A stretch of 64,000 nt of DNA, taken from Gnetum montanum (Eukaryota > Streptophyta > Gnetopsida > Gnetales > Gnetaceae). The stretch is from contig MNCI01007578.1 in NCBI GenBank assembly GCA_015680685.1, positions 465,264-529,263 on the forward strand, read 5' to 3'. This document shows, piece after piece, positions 1 to 11,469 of this stretch. The first letter of the stretch is position 1. The number at the start of each line of letters is the position of its first letter. The notes below the pieces were generated by a model. That model was not told where the DNA came from and made no database searches. It saw only the letters and a list, made by a program, of their open reading frames with translations. A program made the position numbers and the translations under genes.

Positions 1-800
1 TGTGGTTAGACACTATGTCTTACCTATTGCTGCTAACTAGTCGAGGGAATGTTATTGGCATGAGTGGAACCTACAACTTCCTCAATGCCTACTAGCTTCT
101 CCAGCTGATCTTTCTTTGACGGAACCAACTTAAATAATTTTTCATATGAAGCATTTTGGGCCTTCCTTGGGATATCATTAGTATATCGTAGATTTTCATG
201 TTATCAGCACAACTTCTTGATGAGATAAGGGAATGGAAGTGTTAGCTTTCTTGCCTTCTTCTCTTTAAACTACCTTTGGACTTCAAGGAAGAATATATGG
301 ATGATGTTAGCACTAAATTTTCCCATATTGATTGTGCTTCCTCTAGCCTCATATGTAGATATTTTATTGAGCCTTTTGGTTGGAAATAGATGATAGGTTC
401 CAATCTCGAAGTATATTTTCTCCTTAACTATGAGCTCACTATAATATTTATCTTCTTTTCCATAAACCCTTTGCAACCACAACCTCTCATTATCAATGTC
501 TGATCTTGTTATGATTTGTGTCATATTTGTTCCTTCATTTGGAATGTTGAGGGCCTTTGCAATTTCCCCTACTAGGTATGACATAGAGACTTCTTTAATT
601 TTTACCATTGCATCAGCTTGTTTATTTTGCTAGAATTGGTATGTTTCTTCTAGATACCATTCCCCACTATTGAATAATATAGGCCATAAATGAGATGCTT
701 GGAGTTTCATCTTCACTACTTCTAGGTCAAATTCTATGAAAGGAACAAAGTTCAATTCCATAGTAACTGTGGACATGATGGATTTTTCTCATATGGCTTG
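1..800 (-). pseudogene. ORFX of element E (N-terminal globular domain), truncated by window edge
   Basis: On the minus strand an interrupted frame starts near 770 and runs off the window. Its longest open piece is 112 codons (608-270). It aligns by eye with ORFX of element D (12962-12705): both have VELNF/MELNF, an xFxEF motif, LWPxL, GxWYLxExYQF and a following Lys-rich stretch. E then continues with EIAKALNIPNEG, a pattern resembling the 'putative plant transposon protein' type of domain known from plant gypsy-associated ORFs. That resemblance comes from memory, not from a search. An in-frame stop sits after YQF. Function is unknown. It lies where Athila-type elements carry an extra or env-like ORF, but I see no signal peptide or membrane span. 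Confidence 0.6.
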
Positions 801-1507
801 AAGGCATTCCAAAGATAGTGTGAGGTGTTGTCCTTGTTTAGGTGCTAGTGGAATTTCTTCCTCTCCTTGGGCTAAGTGCTTGGTAGTAGAAGTTTGTTGA
901 TGGATGCTATATGATTAGGCCTCATGTTCTGCATGTTCTTCTTAGGGCATTTGTTCTCTTGTTTGGCCTCTTCTGTGACCTCTTGGTCTCTTACTCCCAT
1001 GTTGAGAAGGTTCTTTTATTACTAGTCTCTTTAGGACCATCTAGAATCAACATGAATTTGAAATTATTAGAGTGTTTAAATCAATTCTTAATAGTTCTTT
1101 ATCTTCCTTGTACCCTTGGTTAGATTAAGTTCTTGTCTTATTATGATTGTAGAGTTAGAAAAATTTTCAAAATGAAACCCCTTAAGTGTTATATCATTAA
1201 TTACTTATGACCTTCCATAGTGATCATTTTCTTGCTTATTATGCCTTAAAATGGTTGGTATTGTCAATTAGGAGAATTAACTAAGTCCTATTGGCTTAAG
1301 TTCGATTGATTAATAATAAGGTTCTCATTATTTCCTTATACTTATTCTTTATAATATCTTTTGGGTGTTAGGAATCTTTGGCTCAAATTTCCCACTATAC
1401 CACACAATGTACCCTTCCATGACTAAATTGAATGCTCAAGGATCAATAGGGTTTAAGAATTTTGAAAATCAAAGCTACAAGGATGAAGCTATGGCCTTGG
1501 AAAGTTA

Positions 1508-1690
1508 GTGTGCAAGAGCTCTAAGGAAAAACTACAAAAACTTCTCTTACTACAAATGAGAGGAATGAAAAATTTCACTAACTCTCATACATATATTAAC
1601 TACTTTTATATATGTGGCATCATAGATATAACATCATAGGGGCTATGACACTATAGCTACAACATCATTGTTAAACAAATTCAAATTTTC
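1508..1690 (-). promoter_or_regulatory. LTR-like internal promoter module in element E, upstream of ORFX
   Basis: Read on the minus strand, a run of short degenerate inverted repeats around 1620-1665 is followed by a TATA-like ATATATAAAA stretch near 1608, and then by sequence (about 1508-1545) resembling the R region of the family's LTRs (compare 'gcaagagctct' with the LTRs' 'gcaagagcttc'). It lies just upstream of ORFX, in the same relative place as a clearer copy in element D (13690-13785). Decayed; the call depends on that comparison. Confidence 0.4.
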
Positions 1691-1699
1691 ATTGAATTT

Positions 1700-3300
1700 T
1701 CTAGGAAGAAATGAGTCTATTGGAATGTTTGAAAGATGTGAAGCTTGTCCAAAGGATCTTGGGCCATTTATGATACACAATTTTTGAGAATTTAAGATTC
1801 AAAGTTCATAAGTAAGGAATCTCAGCTAACAAAAGTTTATAGAATGGATAGGAGATGGGTTGAGAAATTTAGCTATATGAACATATCACTAGATGATATG
1901 GGAAGTATTTATTGAGTTTTGATTATCTCAAAAGACACAAGATGAGGTGGAACTATTTACCAAAGTAGGATCTAGGCCTTAGTGCCCTTGTATAAGCACA
2001 CCTAAAAGTGTCCTTAAGAACTCAAGAAGTTCAATTTAAGACATGTCTATCTAGCAAAACACACAAATTAGTACCACCAAATTGGGAAAATAACTCTATA
2101 TTATACAAAACCACAAAGTTATGATTAAATATACAATGAGGTAAGATGGATTGTAAAAGGGATTGCTAAAACTAGGACGTGAGGCATCTTACCACATGCA
2201 TAATGAATTCTTGTATGTAATTGGTAGTTAAAGTAATCATTATCCTTTTCTTTCTAAGATTCAAACCAACTCCAAACCAATTTTCAATGACATTGCATTG
2301 TTTCATCTCTAGGACTTACAACCATAGGACTACCACTATTGCAAGGAGTATTACACTTGGCATGTTGTTTAAGGAAGAGCTTATTAATTGCACTTTTTAT
2401 TTTTACTTTTTGAAATTCTTGAGAAGCCTCCTACCTTCAAGCATAGGTAACATGTCTTTCTAGTGGGACCCCCAAAAATTTATTCTATGCATGGATTTTA
2501 TTTTAACTATATTTACCTTACCAAAGCACTACCTTCAGGCATGGGTAACATGTCTTTCTAGTGGGACCCCCAAAAATTTATTCTGTGCATGGATTCTATG
2601 TTGACTATATAGAACTTACCAAAGAACTACCTTCAGGCATGGGTAACATGTCTTTCCAATGACATGGTAAAGTAACATTTATTATACTATTACTTCCATT
2701 TTTCATTAGATCTACAAGAAAATAATACATCTTTATCAATGGGATAGAACTCACAGTAGTTTTCCCAAAGAATCCAAAAATTCCTTTGATGTCACATCCT
2801 CGTCATTCCCACTTGGTTCTTCACTCTTCTATCCAACCATAATGATCACAAGTTTATTCTTAGTTTTATTGTAAGGTCCATGGTAAGAACCTCTTATTAT
2901 TGGAATGGGTGGATGGACATCATAGTCTCACTATATAGATAATCAGTTCCTTACGACTCGGTAATATAGAGCAATATTTACCTTATTGGGACTACATCTT
3001 GCTTTATTTAGTGTCTTTTATTGAAAATTAACAAGAATATATACCAAATGGGTAATGAAATTTATCAAAAATTAGTAAAAAGGGAAACAATTTGAAAAAT
3101 ATTAAAGAATATCAAAAGTTTAAGAAATGAAAAGTATAAAAGAATGAAAATATATCAAAGAATGTGGAAATTGATAAGAAATGTGAAAGGGTATAACAAA
3201 AAATTATAAACCAAAAATAATTAGAAAACAAAAAGTTAAAAACCACTTATTAATTCCTAAGTCAAGGTAAGGCATCTCCCCCATGACTAAACTCAGGACG
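1700..3300 (-). other. Shared 3' non-coding region of element E
   Basis: No coding sequence is supported here. The stretch is colinear with the post-pol or post-gag non-coding regions of D (13800-15190), A (36800-38245) and B (50200-52120). Shared landmarks include the 'aaagtagg...gcccttgtataa' segment near 1965 and a polypurine-like motif (plus strand 'ctcccccatgact') at 3277-3289. It also holds the 98-bp tandem repeat listed separately. Confidence 0.6.
2431..2658. repeat. 98-bp direct tandem repeat, about 2.3 copies
   Basis: Copies start at 2431, 2529 and 2627, each with 'ctaccttcaRgcatRggtaa'. The unit is 98 bp and the third copy is partial (about 32 bp). It expands a segment present once in D (around 14610) and B (around 51370), so the amplification happened in E. 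Confidence 0.88.
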
Positions 3301-3799
3301 AGTATTCAAAAAATGGGCCCTAGATCCCTTGGATCATACACTCTAGGTTTCTCATTTACCATCCTTAGTATTTTAGTTTTTTTATTATTATCCCATGTAA
3401 TCTTAATGGTAGTCAAATTATGATAATCTGAGGATATATATCCCATTGGACTAGATGGTCTTTCCATCTCCAAAGGTCCAACTACACTTTCTTTTTTGTT
3501 CTTAAATTCAAATTTTGAGTTCCAATTTCCACTATTTACTAGTGTATGATTATGGTTTAAGCTATTCTTTTGTAAGTTCTTAGTTTAGATCATTTTCTTG
3601 GGATAGGAGTTAATAAGTCAATTAGATATCATGCATGTTTTGGATAGTTTTATGGTCTCAATTTCTAGCCACTATGTGTCTTTTGGTTTGGTGGCCCATG
3701 TTTTTTTTTTCTATTCACACACTTGTTTCTTACGTTTGTTGTGGGCTAGTGTAAGGACTGTGCTGACATTTTGAAGTTTCAATCCACAACTACATCCTT

Positions 3800-5855
3800 T
3801 GTTTTCATTAGTAATGCATGGAATTCTTTATGTATGTATAGCTCCTTGTGCATCTTCTTTGGAGATTTCCATAGATAAATCTCTCATTCCTAACTTAGCA
3901 TCTACTATGGTAAGCCATGCTCTTCCCATAATGATAGGAAATTCCTTGTTATCATTCTTTACATCAATCACTAGAAAATCTACTAGATAAGGCCACCCAT
4001 TGATAGTGGTCACCACATCTTCTATTTATCCTACAAGAATGGTAATAGATTGATCTGGTAGCTCTAATCTTATGTTGCACTTATTTAAGGGTGGTAGGTT
4101 CCATGCCTTGTATGTTTCTTGGGATATCAAGTTTACTCTATAGCCTAAGTCTAGTAGAGTCTTGCACGGTGAATTTCCATTAATTTGTAAATAAATCAAA
4201 GGAATTCTTGAATCAATTCTTTTCTTAGGAAGATTTCCTACCTTTATCTAGTTTAATACTATTTCGGTTAGCATGATAGTTATAATCTCTTGATTTGATT
4301 GTTGGAGAAGCAGGGTGTTTGCAGGAGGATTTTTCATATAAGGAACATAATTCAGTGAAGTCCTAACTCTACCAACTCTTTCTAGAATTGTCCTAGAGAA
4401 AAGACATTTCTTATATTTTCCTGTAGCATTGCTAGTATGATCCTCTATCTATATATTTATTACCTTAACTGCACTCTTTTTTTTGTGGTTATGATATTAA
4501 TTCTCCTTGCATTGTAGGTGGTGGCATAGGCAATAGAGGGTTGGAAGGTTAATTTAATGAGCCATCTATTTGTTGATGCACATATGGATTAGAATCCATT
4601 CTTGGAGGTGTTGGTTTATAGTACTCTAGTGGACAATATTAAGAAGTCTAAACTACTGCATTTCCTGGAGATATCAAACACTAAACATAGTATATATAAG
4701 GATATGGTTGCCAATATGGGCATTATTGTCATGGTGGTGCCATTGCCCATGATTGTGATTGCTTCCACTATTGCTGATATTACTTCTATGGTTGTGAGTA
4801 AGCTCCACTTAGATAGTAGGCTGGTTAGAAAATCTATCAATTGTTACCTTGAGGGTAAGTTAAAATAATCAATTAGCATTTGCTTTTTGATGAATCTTGG
4901 ATTAAGTGCATATGCCCCTATTTCTTTCAAATATTTCCCTTAGGATGTTTGTACTAACATACTATACATTCTTCCTCATCATCTAAGCTTGAAGCAGAAC
5001 ATTCTACCACTGAAGAAACTTTTCCTTTTCATCAGTAATCTCTTCTATTCTTCTTCTCCTTGTCCTTATTGAAGGCTTATTCAGTTCCTTCTTCTATAAT
5101 TTTTAAGGTTGTAGTGAAATTCTTATCCACAAAATTCCACATCTTTTCTACCTTGGTGGCTATGTCATTCACAAAATTTTGAATTGGTAGATTCTTTTCT
5201 AAATCACCTCTTCCAAGGTTTCTTCTTCTTGCTTATCACATACTCATACATCTCTTTTTTGGATAGATGGATCTTGATTGTACTTCTTAGCTAATGCTCT
5301 CTTTTTCAACTCACCTTCTTCCTTCACCACTTGGTCAATTAGTCTTTGAATTCAATGGACAATCATTTCAAATAGTTTGGTTTGGGCACAAACCCCAAGG
5401 ATTTCCCTAGTTTTATTCCTTAGCCCATTAACAATATGTCTAAGTTACTTCCTTTGAGAAAATTCATGAACTAGGCACCTATGCAGAAGTGAACAATATC
5501 TATCCATCACTGCATTAAGGGATTCATGGGTTCCTTACTTCCAACCCTAGATTTTCTTCCTAAGATTGAACACCCAAGAGTAGGTTTGGTATTTATCATT
5601 GAAAAGTTCAAGAATGGTACTCCACATTCTGATTGATTCAAATTCTAATGATTTGTACTAGCTTTTTACCTCCTTGATGAGTATCTAAGGAAACAACTTA
5701 AGTTTCTACCAGTCATTTTTGATAATCTATAGGGAATAAGCATCGTGAAATCCTTGAAGGTGGTGTCGTGGGACCATGTTATACCCACCTTCAAAGTTAG
5801 GTATTATTCATATCAAGTCACTTGATGTGATTGTCTAACATATCTAGTTGAAATA
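3800..5855 (-). pseudogene. Protease and C-terminal gag of element E (broken)
   Basis: Minus-strand remnants. At 4016-3828 an open piece contains PIIMGRAWLTIVDAKLG, matching the post-active-site protease segment of A (41666-41403) and F (9594-9881). Near 4180-4100 a TLLDLG...VNLIS pattern marks the aspartic protease active-site region. 4850-5855 holds the zinc-knuckle and retrotransposon gag regions with many stops. The frame is then interrupted by element F; the N-terminal gag half continues at 23691-24571. Confidence 0.7.
5851..5855. repeat. Target site duplication of element F (left)
   Basis: AAATA immediately before the F LTR. The same five bases follow its right LTR at 23686-23690. Confidence 0.92.
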
Positions 5856-6710
5856 TGATGAATCGTATTTTGCAAGGCTCCTATATCGAATATCTGATAT
5901 TGGGTTCCAAGATGCAATGTCAAATATATGATATCACAGGGTATGTACTAGCCTATAAATATAACACTTGGGCACATGATTTCCAAATAGTTTTTTTCAT
6001 GGCATAGTAGAGCTCTTGTAGTTTCTTTTCTCTAGAGTTAGAATATTTTCCAAAGTGCTTGCAACAAGAGTCATTAAGTGTATGGATCTTTATTTGAGCA
6101 TTGTTGTACCTGAGCACAGCAATGTGTGTAGCAATAAAGACAAGCTTTTTGATCAAACCTTGTAGCACCATGGCTAGCTCAAATATTTTATTTATGCATT
6201 TAATATTTTATGCAATTTACTTTGATGCTCCCAACTAATTAAACTAAAGTAAGCTAGTTTAATTAAATAAAAATCAATTAAGCACATAAGTACGACCACT
6301 TCAAGCATGCGTATGACTCATGGTAATCCCCGCAATGCTTAATGTTTGGTAATCCAACAATGTTATATGTGTTCAAGATGTGCACAAAAAGTTGGAATGG
6401 ATGCTTATGTTAGGATATTTAGTTATTGATTAGCAATTAGATTAATTAAAGTGGTTCATAAATTAATTTTTGACTTGTTAGTAATCATAGACAAATAAAA
6501 TATAAAATAATAAAAATCATGTGCCTCAATTATACTTACCATACAATTAAACTCCACGAGTGTAGTTGAGAAGACAACGATTGTCACAATTAGATTTCAC
6601 ATCTTGGAACTAGTGTACTTAAGAACTTAAGGTTTGCAAAACTTGATTGGATTGCACATGAACGCTTATGATTCATATGGATGGGCATAGGGGTACCTCA
6701 CCATGCATCA
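5856..6710 (+). repeat. 5' LTR of element F
   Basis: 855 bp, TGATGAATC to CATCA. It contains TATAAATA at 5954-5961 preceded by short palindromic ATATC-rich repeats (5880-5945), and AATAAA at 6133-6138. It matches the 22807-23685 LTR with scattered substitutions and small indels. Confidence 0.93.
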
Positions 6711-6711
6711 T

Positions 6712-6729
6712 TAGGACTATTTCTAGGGA
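6712..6729 (+). other. Primer binding site of F (tRNA-Asp type, decayed)
   Basis: Starts two bases after the LTR and reads taggactatttctaggga. Relative to TGGCGCCGTTGCCGGGGA, the complement of the plant tRNA-Asp 3' end, most differences are G-to-A or C-to-T. Recognised mainly because better-preserved relatives (A, D) have the same site. Confidence 0.65.
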
Positions 6730-6870
6730 CCTTTAGTTGTTATGTGTGCTATCTAAGACTTCATGGAAATTATTCAAGATTGTTGGAGTGAACCCTAAAG
6801 TCATATCATACATTAAAATAACTACAACAATTTTAAGAAGCACACTGCATTTCTTATTTTCTAACATAAG

Positions 6871-8720
6871 ATGTCTTCTTCTCACAAGAGTGATTCTCCA
6901 TCTAAGCTTGATAGAGTAAATCAATAATATAGAGTGGTATATGCTCATCCTAATGAGTATGTTTCTAATTTCACCTTCATCTTACATCAGGATGAACTAT
7001 TGCAATGGTGAGACATGAAGACCAACATCATGTTGCTACCCAATTGATCCATTCCTATGATATTCCAACAAACTCTTATGCGATTGGGCCTCCAAGGACT
7101 TCATGTTGAGTATATTGTATAGGATAGTGATGTGAGGGATTATCATCCCACTGAGGTATAACATCTAAGAGATTGATAGCTAGGGTAACACTATGAATCC
7201 ATGAAGGGAAAGTGGTTTAATGATTCTTCATACCTGATGTACCAAAAAGATGGTGGAGAACCCTTCTCTAGGGGTTTTCCATTCAACAAAACTCCTCTCT
7301 TTAACTTTGATGAAGGATGTTAAAACTAGAACCTATAGTCCATGATCCATAATCCAAGTTCTAGCAAGAATGGATCCAATGACAAAGGAAGATCCAAGGA
7401 GTAGAGTCATGGTAGGGATGCGGACAAGAACCATAATCATGATCATGGCCATGATCACTGAAGAGGGGGTGGCAGGCACCATGATGGTGCTAGTCCTTCT
7501 TCCTCTTCATATTTATCATCATCTTTCTCTTTTGGCTTTGAATGCAACTGCAAGGGGCACAATCGTGATGCATGTGACTGACAAGATCGAGATGATCATA
7601 GGGACCATTGAGCAAGTCAAGATCCAAGGCATGTGCATTCAAGAGAGACTCACCATCATGAACAAAGGGGTAATAGAGGACATCATAAGCACCAGAATCA
7701 TGGCCTTAATGAGCCATTTCTTGCTACCTGGGGCATGCTAAACATTGCAAAGGTATTGAGAAGTCCTACAAGGCACATTAAGTATAGTTAGATCAAGAGT
7801 CTAGACATGAACAATATCCCTAGGTTTGAAGGGGGATATAACTCAAATTTGTAGAACCATTTTCAAGCTTTCCATGATGCTTGTGCCTTGCAAAATATAT
7901 AAAATGACTAGAAAAAGTTTAAGTTGTTTCCTAGGATACTCATTAAATAAGCAAAAAGCTAATACTAGTCCTTAGAGCCAGAATTCATTAGATGGTGGAG
8001 TACAATGCACAAATTGTTTAATGACAAGTATCAGATATACTCTCAAGTGTCCAATTTGAGGAGGTAGATCCAAGGATGGAAACAAAGAACACATGAACCC
8101 TTGGATGCCATAATGAGTTGATACTATTTCTTATTGCACAGATGTCATGGCCATGATTATTCTTAATAGGAAAAACTTTGCCATATCATATATGAGCTCC
8201 AATTAGAAATAAGGAGAACTATTATCATCTAAGCCCAACGACAATTATCAAAATTAAGAGCCCATCAAATCCAAAGGCTGATCAAGCAGGTAGCAAAAGA
8301 AAAAGAATAGTTGAGAAAATGTGAAAGTATAGAAGAATACAATCACAATCCTTCCATTTGCAAGAGGGAGGTTTGATTTTGTGATAGTGAGGAAAAATCA
8401 TCACTTGATGAGGTGGTGAACCATAAGACCTTGTTAATTCAAAAATGCACCTCTAAAATTTCAGCTAAGATAGATCAATTATGGAACTCTATGGATAGTC
8501 GATTTTAAGCTATCCTAAAAATTGCTAAAGAGTTCAAAGAACAAGGTAGTGATCGTGATTGCAAGAGGCAAAAGGAAGCTGACCATGCCAATCAAAAGGG
8601 TCAGGGTAAGATTGTTGCAATAGAAGAAGTTAAAGAAACCAAATCAGATAATGATACTAGATGTAACATCTGATAATATGAACATCCTAAAGGATGTTTC
8701 CCCATCATTTCACACTTACA
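6871..8720 (+). pseudogene. gag of element F (broken)
   Basis: ATG at 6871 begins MSSSHKS, matching the gag start of A (MSSFSSHKS, 44456). The retrotransposon gag core lies around 7960-8300, recognisable against A's intact core, followed by the zinc-knuckle region at 8660-8700, where YEHPKGCFP survives but stops replace the residues just after the first Cys. Several stops and frameshifts; no functional product expected. Confidence 0.75.
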
Positions 8721-9449
8721 AGAGTCTAGGGTGTACGCTCTAAATCCATGACTAGCAAGAAGGCAAACACCTCAAAGATTGCCTTATCTTCAGGGTAATC
8801 CCATGTAGTTCTATTAGCAACAACATTATTATCCAAGTGGAACTGCACTACAAACATACGAGCAGTATTGATAGTGGCAACAACCACAATCATGGGTGCT
8901 ACCACTACCAAGGCAACAATATACTTACAGATAACCTGATCGATACGGGTATTACGTTCAACAACCCCTATCTCCACATGACTAATCTAGTCATGTTTCT
9001 ACCTTTCAACATCACTAGTAACATTTAGGATATTATCAGACTCATTATCCACCTTCAAGGAGGAATACCACTTTCTACCCTTATCCTTCTCCTCTTCTTG
9101 CACATGTTCCTCCATCGTCAACATAGCTACCACCTACTCCATCTATGTAGGGTAACCTTCTAGTCCAACCACAAAAATGCACTGCTACCAGGGCCATCAA
9201 TCTACAACTGGTTCATCAATTAAGTGGTTCAAATACTAGATCATGGAAAAGACCTTTTTCTAATCCAATAATCCACCTAAGCCCTCACATACACATGTGG
9301 TTGGCAACCCTGCTTCTCCATCTCTCTCTGCATCTATTTCCTTTGAGTCCCTTTCAAACTAAATACTACTCAAAAGCCATACTGTTATGCTCACTCACGT
9401 TGTCTTTGATTAGATCTAGGATGGCAGCCTTCCCAAGAAATTAGCCAAT

Positions 9450-9920
9450 CCTAAAAGTCCTCATATTTATTTATAGATTACTAGAAATGAACCATGTAAA
9501 GCTCTTCTTGATTGACATTCTGGTGTCAACTTGATTTCACATGAGATGTATACTACCTAGAACCTACCATCCCTTAAGAAGAGCAATATTTGATTGGAAT
9601 TGATAAACCAATCCATTACTATTCCATTGGGACTCATGGAAGACATTATGACCATTTTCTATGGGTGGTCTTATCCTATTGATTTCCTAGTAATCAAGGT
9701 TGAGAATTGTAAAGGGGACTTCCCAATCATCATGGGAAGGGCATGGCTAAGCACTATTAATGCAAGAATGGGCATCAAAGATCTTTTCCTAGAAATATCT
9801 AAGGAAAATGCATTTAGGAAGATCGAGAAGAAGCAAGTTCCATGCATTGCATACAATGATACAAGATGCAATTACATGTAGAAACTCTAGTGTATCAAAC
9901 AAGAATCCATTTCCACATGT
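9450..9920 (+). pseudogene. Aspartic protease region of F (broken)
   Basis: KALLD, a stop, then HSGVNLIS around 9508-9540 is the protease active-site region, in which the residue after the catalytic Asp has become TGA. Downstream, 9594-9881 is open for 95 codons with PIIMGRAWLSTINARMG and LFLEIS, colinear with the protease part of A. It is not in frame with the gag ATG. Confidence 0.75.
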
Positions 9921-9956
9921 AGGTAGTGTGCACCTGAAGTAGATATTCAAAGGTGT

Positions 9957-10425
9957 TTGTATGTGGTAGCCACAAAACAAGAGGCCACCCAATGGCTAAC
10001 CACCAATCCTAAAAGTAGCACACTTTGCATGGAACCTGTTAAGAGCCTGACATGTGCATATGTCATAGGCATGGATGAACTAGAGAAAATTCATCATGAA
10101 CTAAATGATGATACCTATTGGGGAGAGTTGAAAATTCCTAAAAGTTTTCAGTAAGATCCTCTTGAGTTAAAAACTCTACGTGCTGGCATGGAATATGTAT
10201 TTTTAAAAAATGGAAATCCAATAATAATCAATGCAAATTTACTCTATAACAGAAACAGATGTTGTTAAATTTGGTTGAAAAATCATCAACAACCTTTGCT
10301 TGGTCATATCCTGAACTCACAGGGATTGATCCTAGGATATGCCAACATCATATTAACACTGACCCAGCCATGAAGCCAAAGAGACAACCACAGAGGTGAT
10401 TGAATCCTAAATTAAATTAGATCAT
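9957..10425 (+). pseudogene. Protease-RT linker and RT N-terminus of F, cut by insertion of D
   Basis: Contains the AWSYPELTGIDPRICQH segment (around 10300-10350) that precedes RT in A (41000-40960), then the start of RT. Element D enters at 10426 and the RT frame resumes at 18216. The open piece 9957-10154 is part of this linker. Confidence 0.75.
10421..10425. repeat. Target site duplication of element D (left)
   Basis: ATCAT, repeated at 18216-18220 directly after D. Confidence 0.93.
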
Positions 10426-11443
10426 TGATGAGTGGCAAGGTACCGCTACACTCAACCATACGAAATGAGCATCGCACATGTGATCCAGTCGAACTTCGCA
10501 GATGGACTAGTTGTGGCACCTAGATAGTTAGCCTTAGGTCGCAGTTCGCTATCTTCCCACCTAGACTAGTATTGCATATGTCACGTTTGGTTTAGTCCAG
10601 GATGAGGTATATGATGTGTTCTAATTCTAACACTACTCCTGAAGGTAGTGGAAAATAATATTAACTAAACTAAGCTAGGAGGAAAAGGGTAAGAAAATAT
10701 AATCTAGCCTAAGTGTGACGAGCAACCGATTCCTTGATCAACCGTACACATCTTCGACTTCGTGCACGACTACCACTGGGACTACCAAGCGTAGGCCTAG
10801 GTACACCACTGGGATTACCAAGCGCAGACCCCAAATACGCCACTAGGTTACCAAATGTAGATCCTGGATACGCCACTAGGCTACCAAGTAGTCACACTTA
10901 AATGCTCGTAATCAAGTCGTACTCGTTCCGCTTCTAGGAGTTTAAGGGTGAGAGACTAATCGTGATGAGTAACCGATTCCTTAACTAGCCGTACACATCC
11001 GTAGATGCTCATAGTCAATTCATACTCACACCACTCTATGAAAGCAACAAATAACATTAAATAAATAACAAATAAATAAACTAAGTGAATGCTACAATGA
11101 TGAAGTAATCTTGATCTTTATTGCCGGTCATGTGCATGTCCAAGTACGACACACTCAAATAAAGACACCGTACAATCACATTCACCACACTGCGGGCAGA
11201 CACGGGAAAAAATCTAACTCTAGAGGGATCAAACTGCCAGAGCTTCGCTACTCTAAAACTGGGATCTAAATGAGGGAGAGCCGCCTCTTATTTATAGATA
11301 TGGTGGCAGACTGCGATATCGCGTACGCGATATCATAGGGGAAGATGCGATATCGCATACGCGATATCGTGGGGGATGTGATATCATAGTGGACGCGATA
11401 TCGTGTATGCGATATCGCAGCCTATGTGAATCGCATCTCATCA
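10426..11443 (-). repeat. 3' LTR of element D
   Basis: 1018 bp, same length as its partner. On the minus strand: U3 with an array of GATATCGC-type palindromes (about 11310-11420), TATA box (CTATAAATA, near 11290), polyadenylation signal AATAAAGATC (near 11115), then a long R/U5 with a 33-bp tandem repeat (10772-10893). Confidence 0.95.
10772..10893. repeat. 33-34 bp tandem repeat, four copies, in D LTR (also 17544-17665)
   Basis: Units start at 10772, 10805, 10839 and 10872, each reading about RccactRggNtaccaaRYg. The same block lies in the other LTR at 17544-17665. Shorter versions of the 'taccaaatgc' core occur in the A and B LTRs. Confidence 0.85.
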
Positions 11444-11469
11444 TACCCCCATGATTAAATAAAAAATCG
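11444..11469 (-). other. Polypurine tract region of D
   Basis: Minus strand reads ...AATCATGGGGGTA directly before the LTR start TGATGA. The same AGTCATGGGG core precedes the 3' LTRs of A and B. Confidence 0.7.

Noticed and set aside
7370-7741. 123-codon Met/Ile-rich ORF in F
   Set aside because: Out-of-frame shadow of the His/Asp-rich N-terminal gag; the same shadow occurs in B (60716-60282) and A.
11310-11420. Palindrome array considered as a CRISPR-like or origin-like repeat
   Set aside because: Located inside LTR U3 regions of several copies, plant context, no spacer structure or cas genes.
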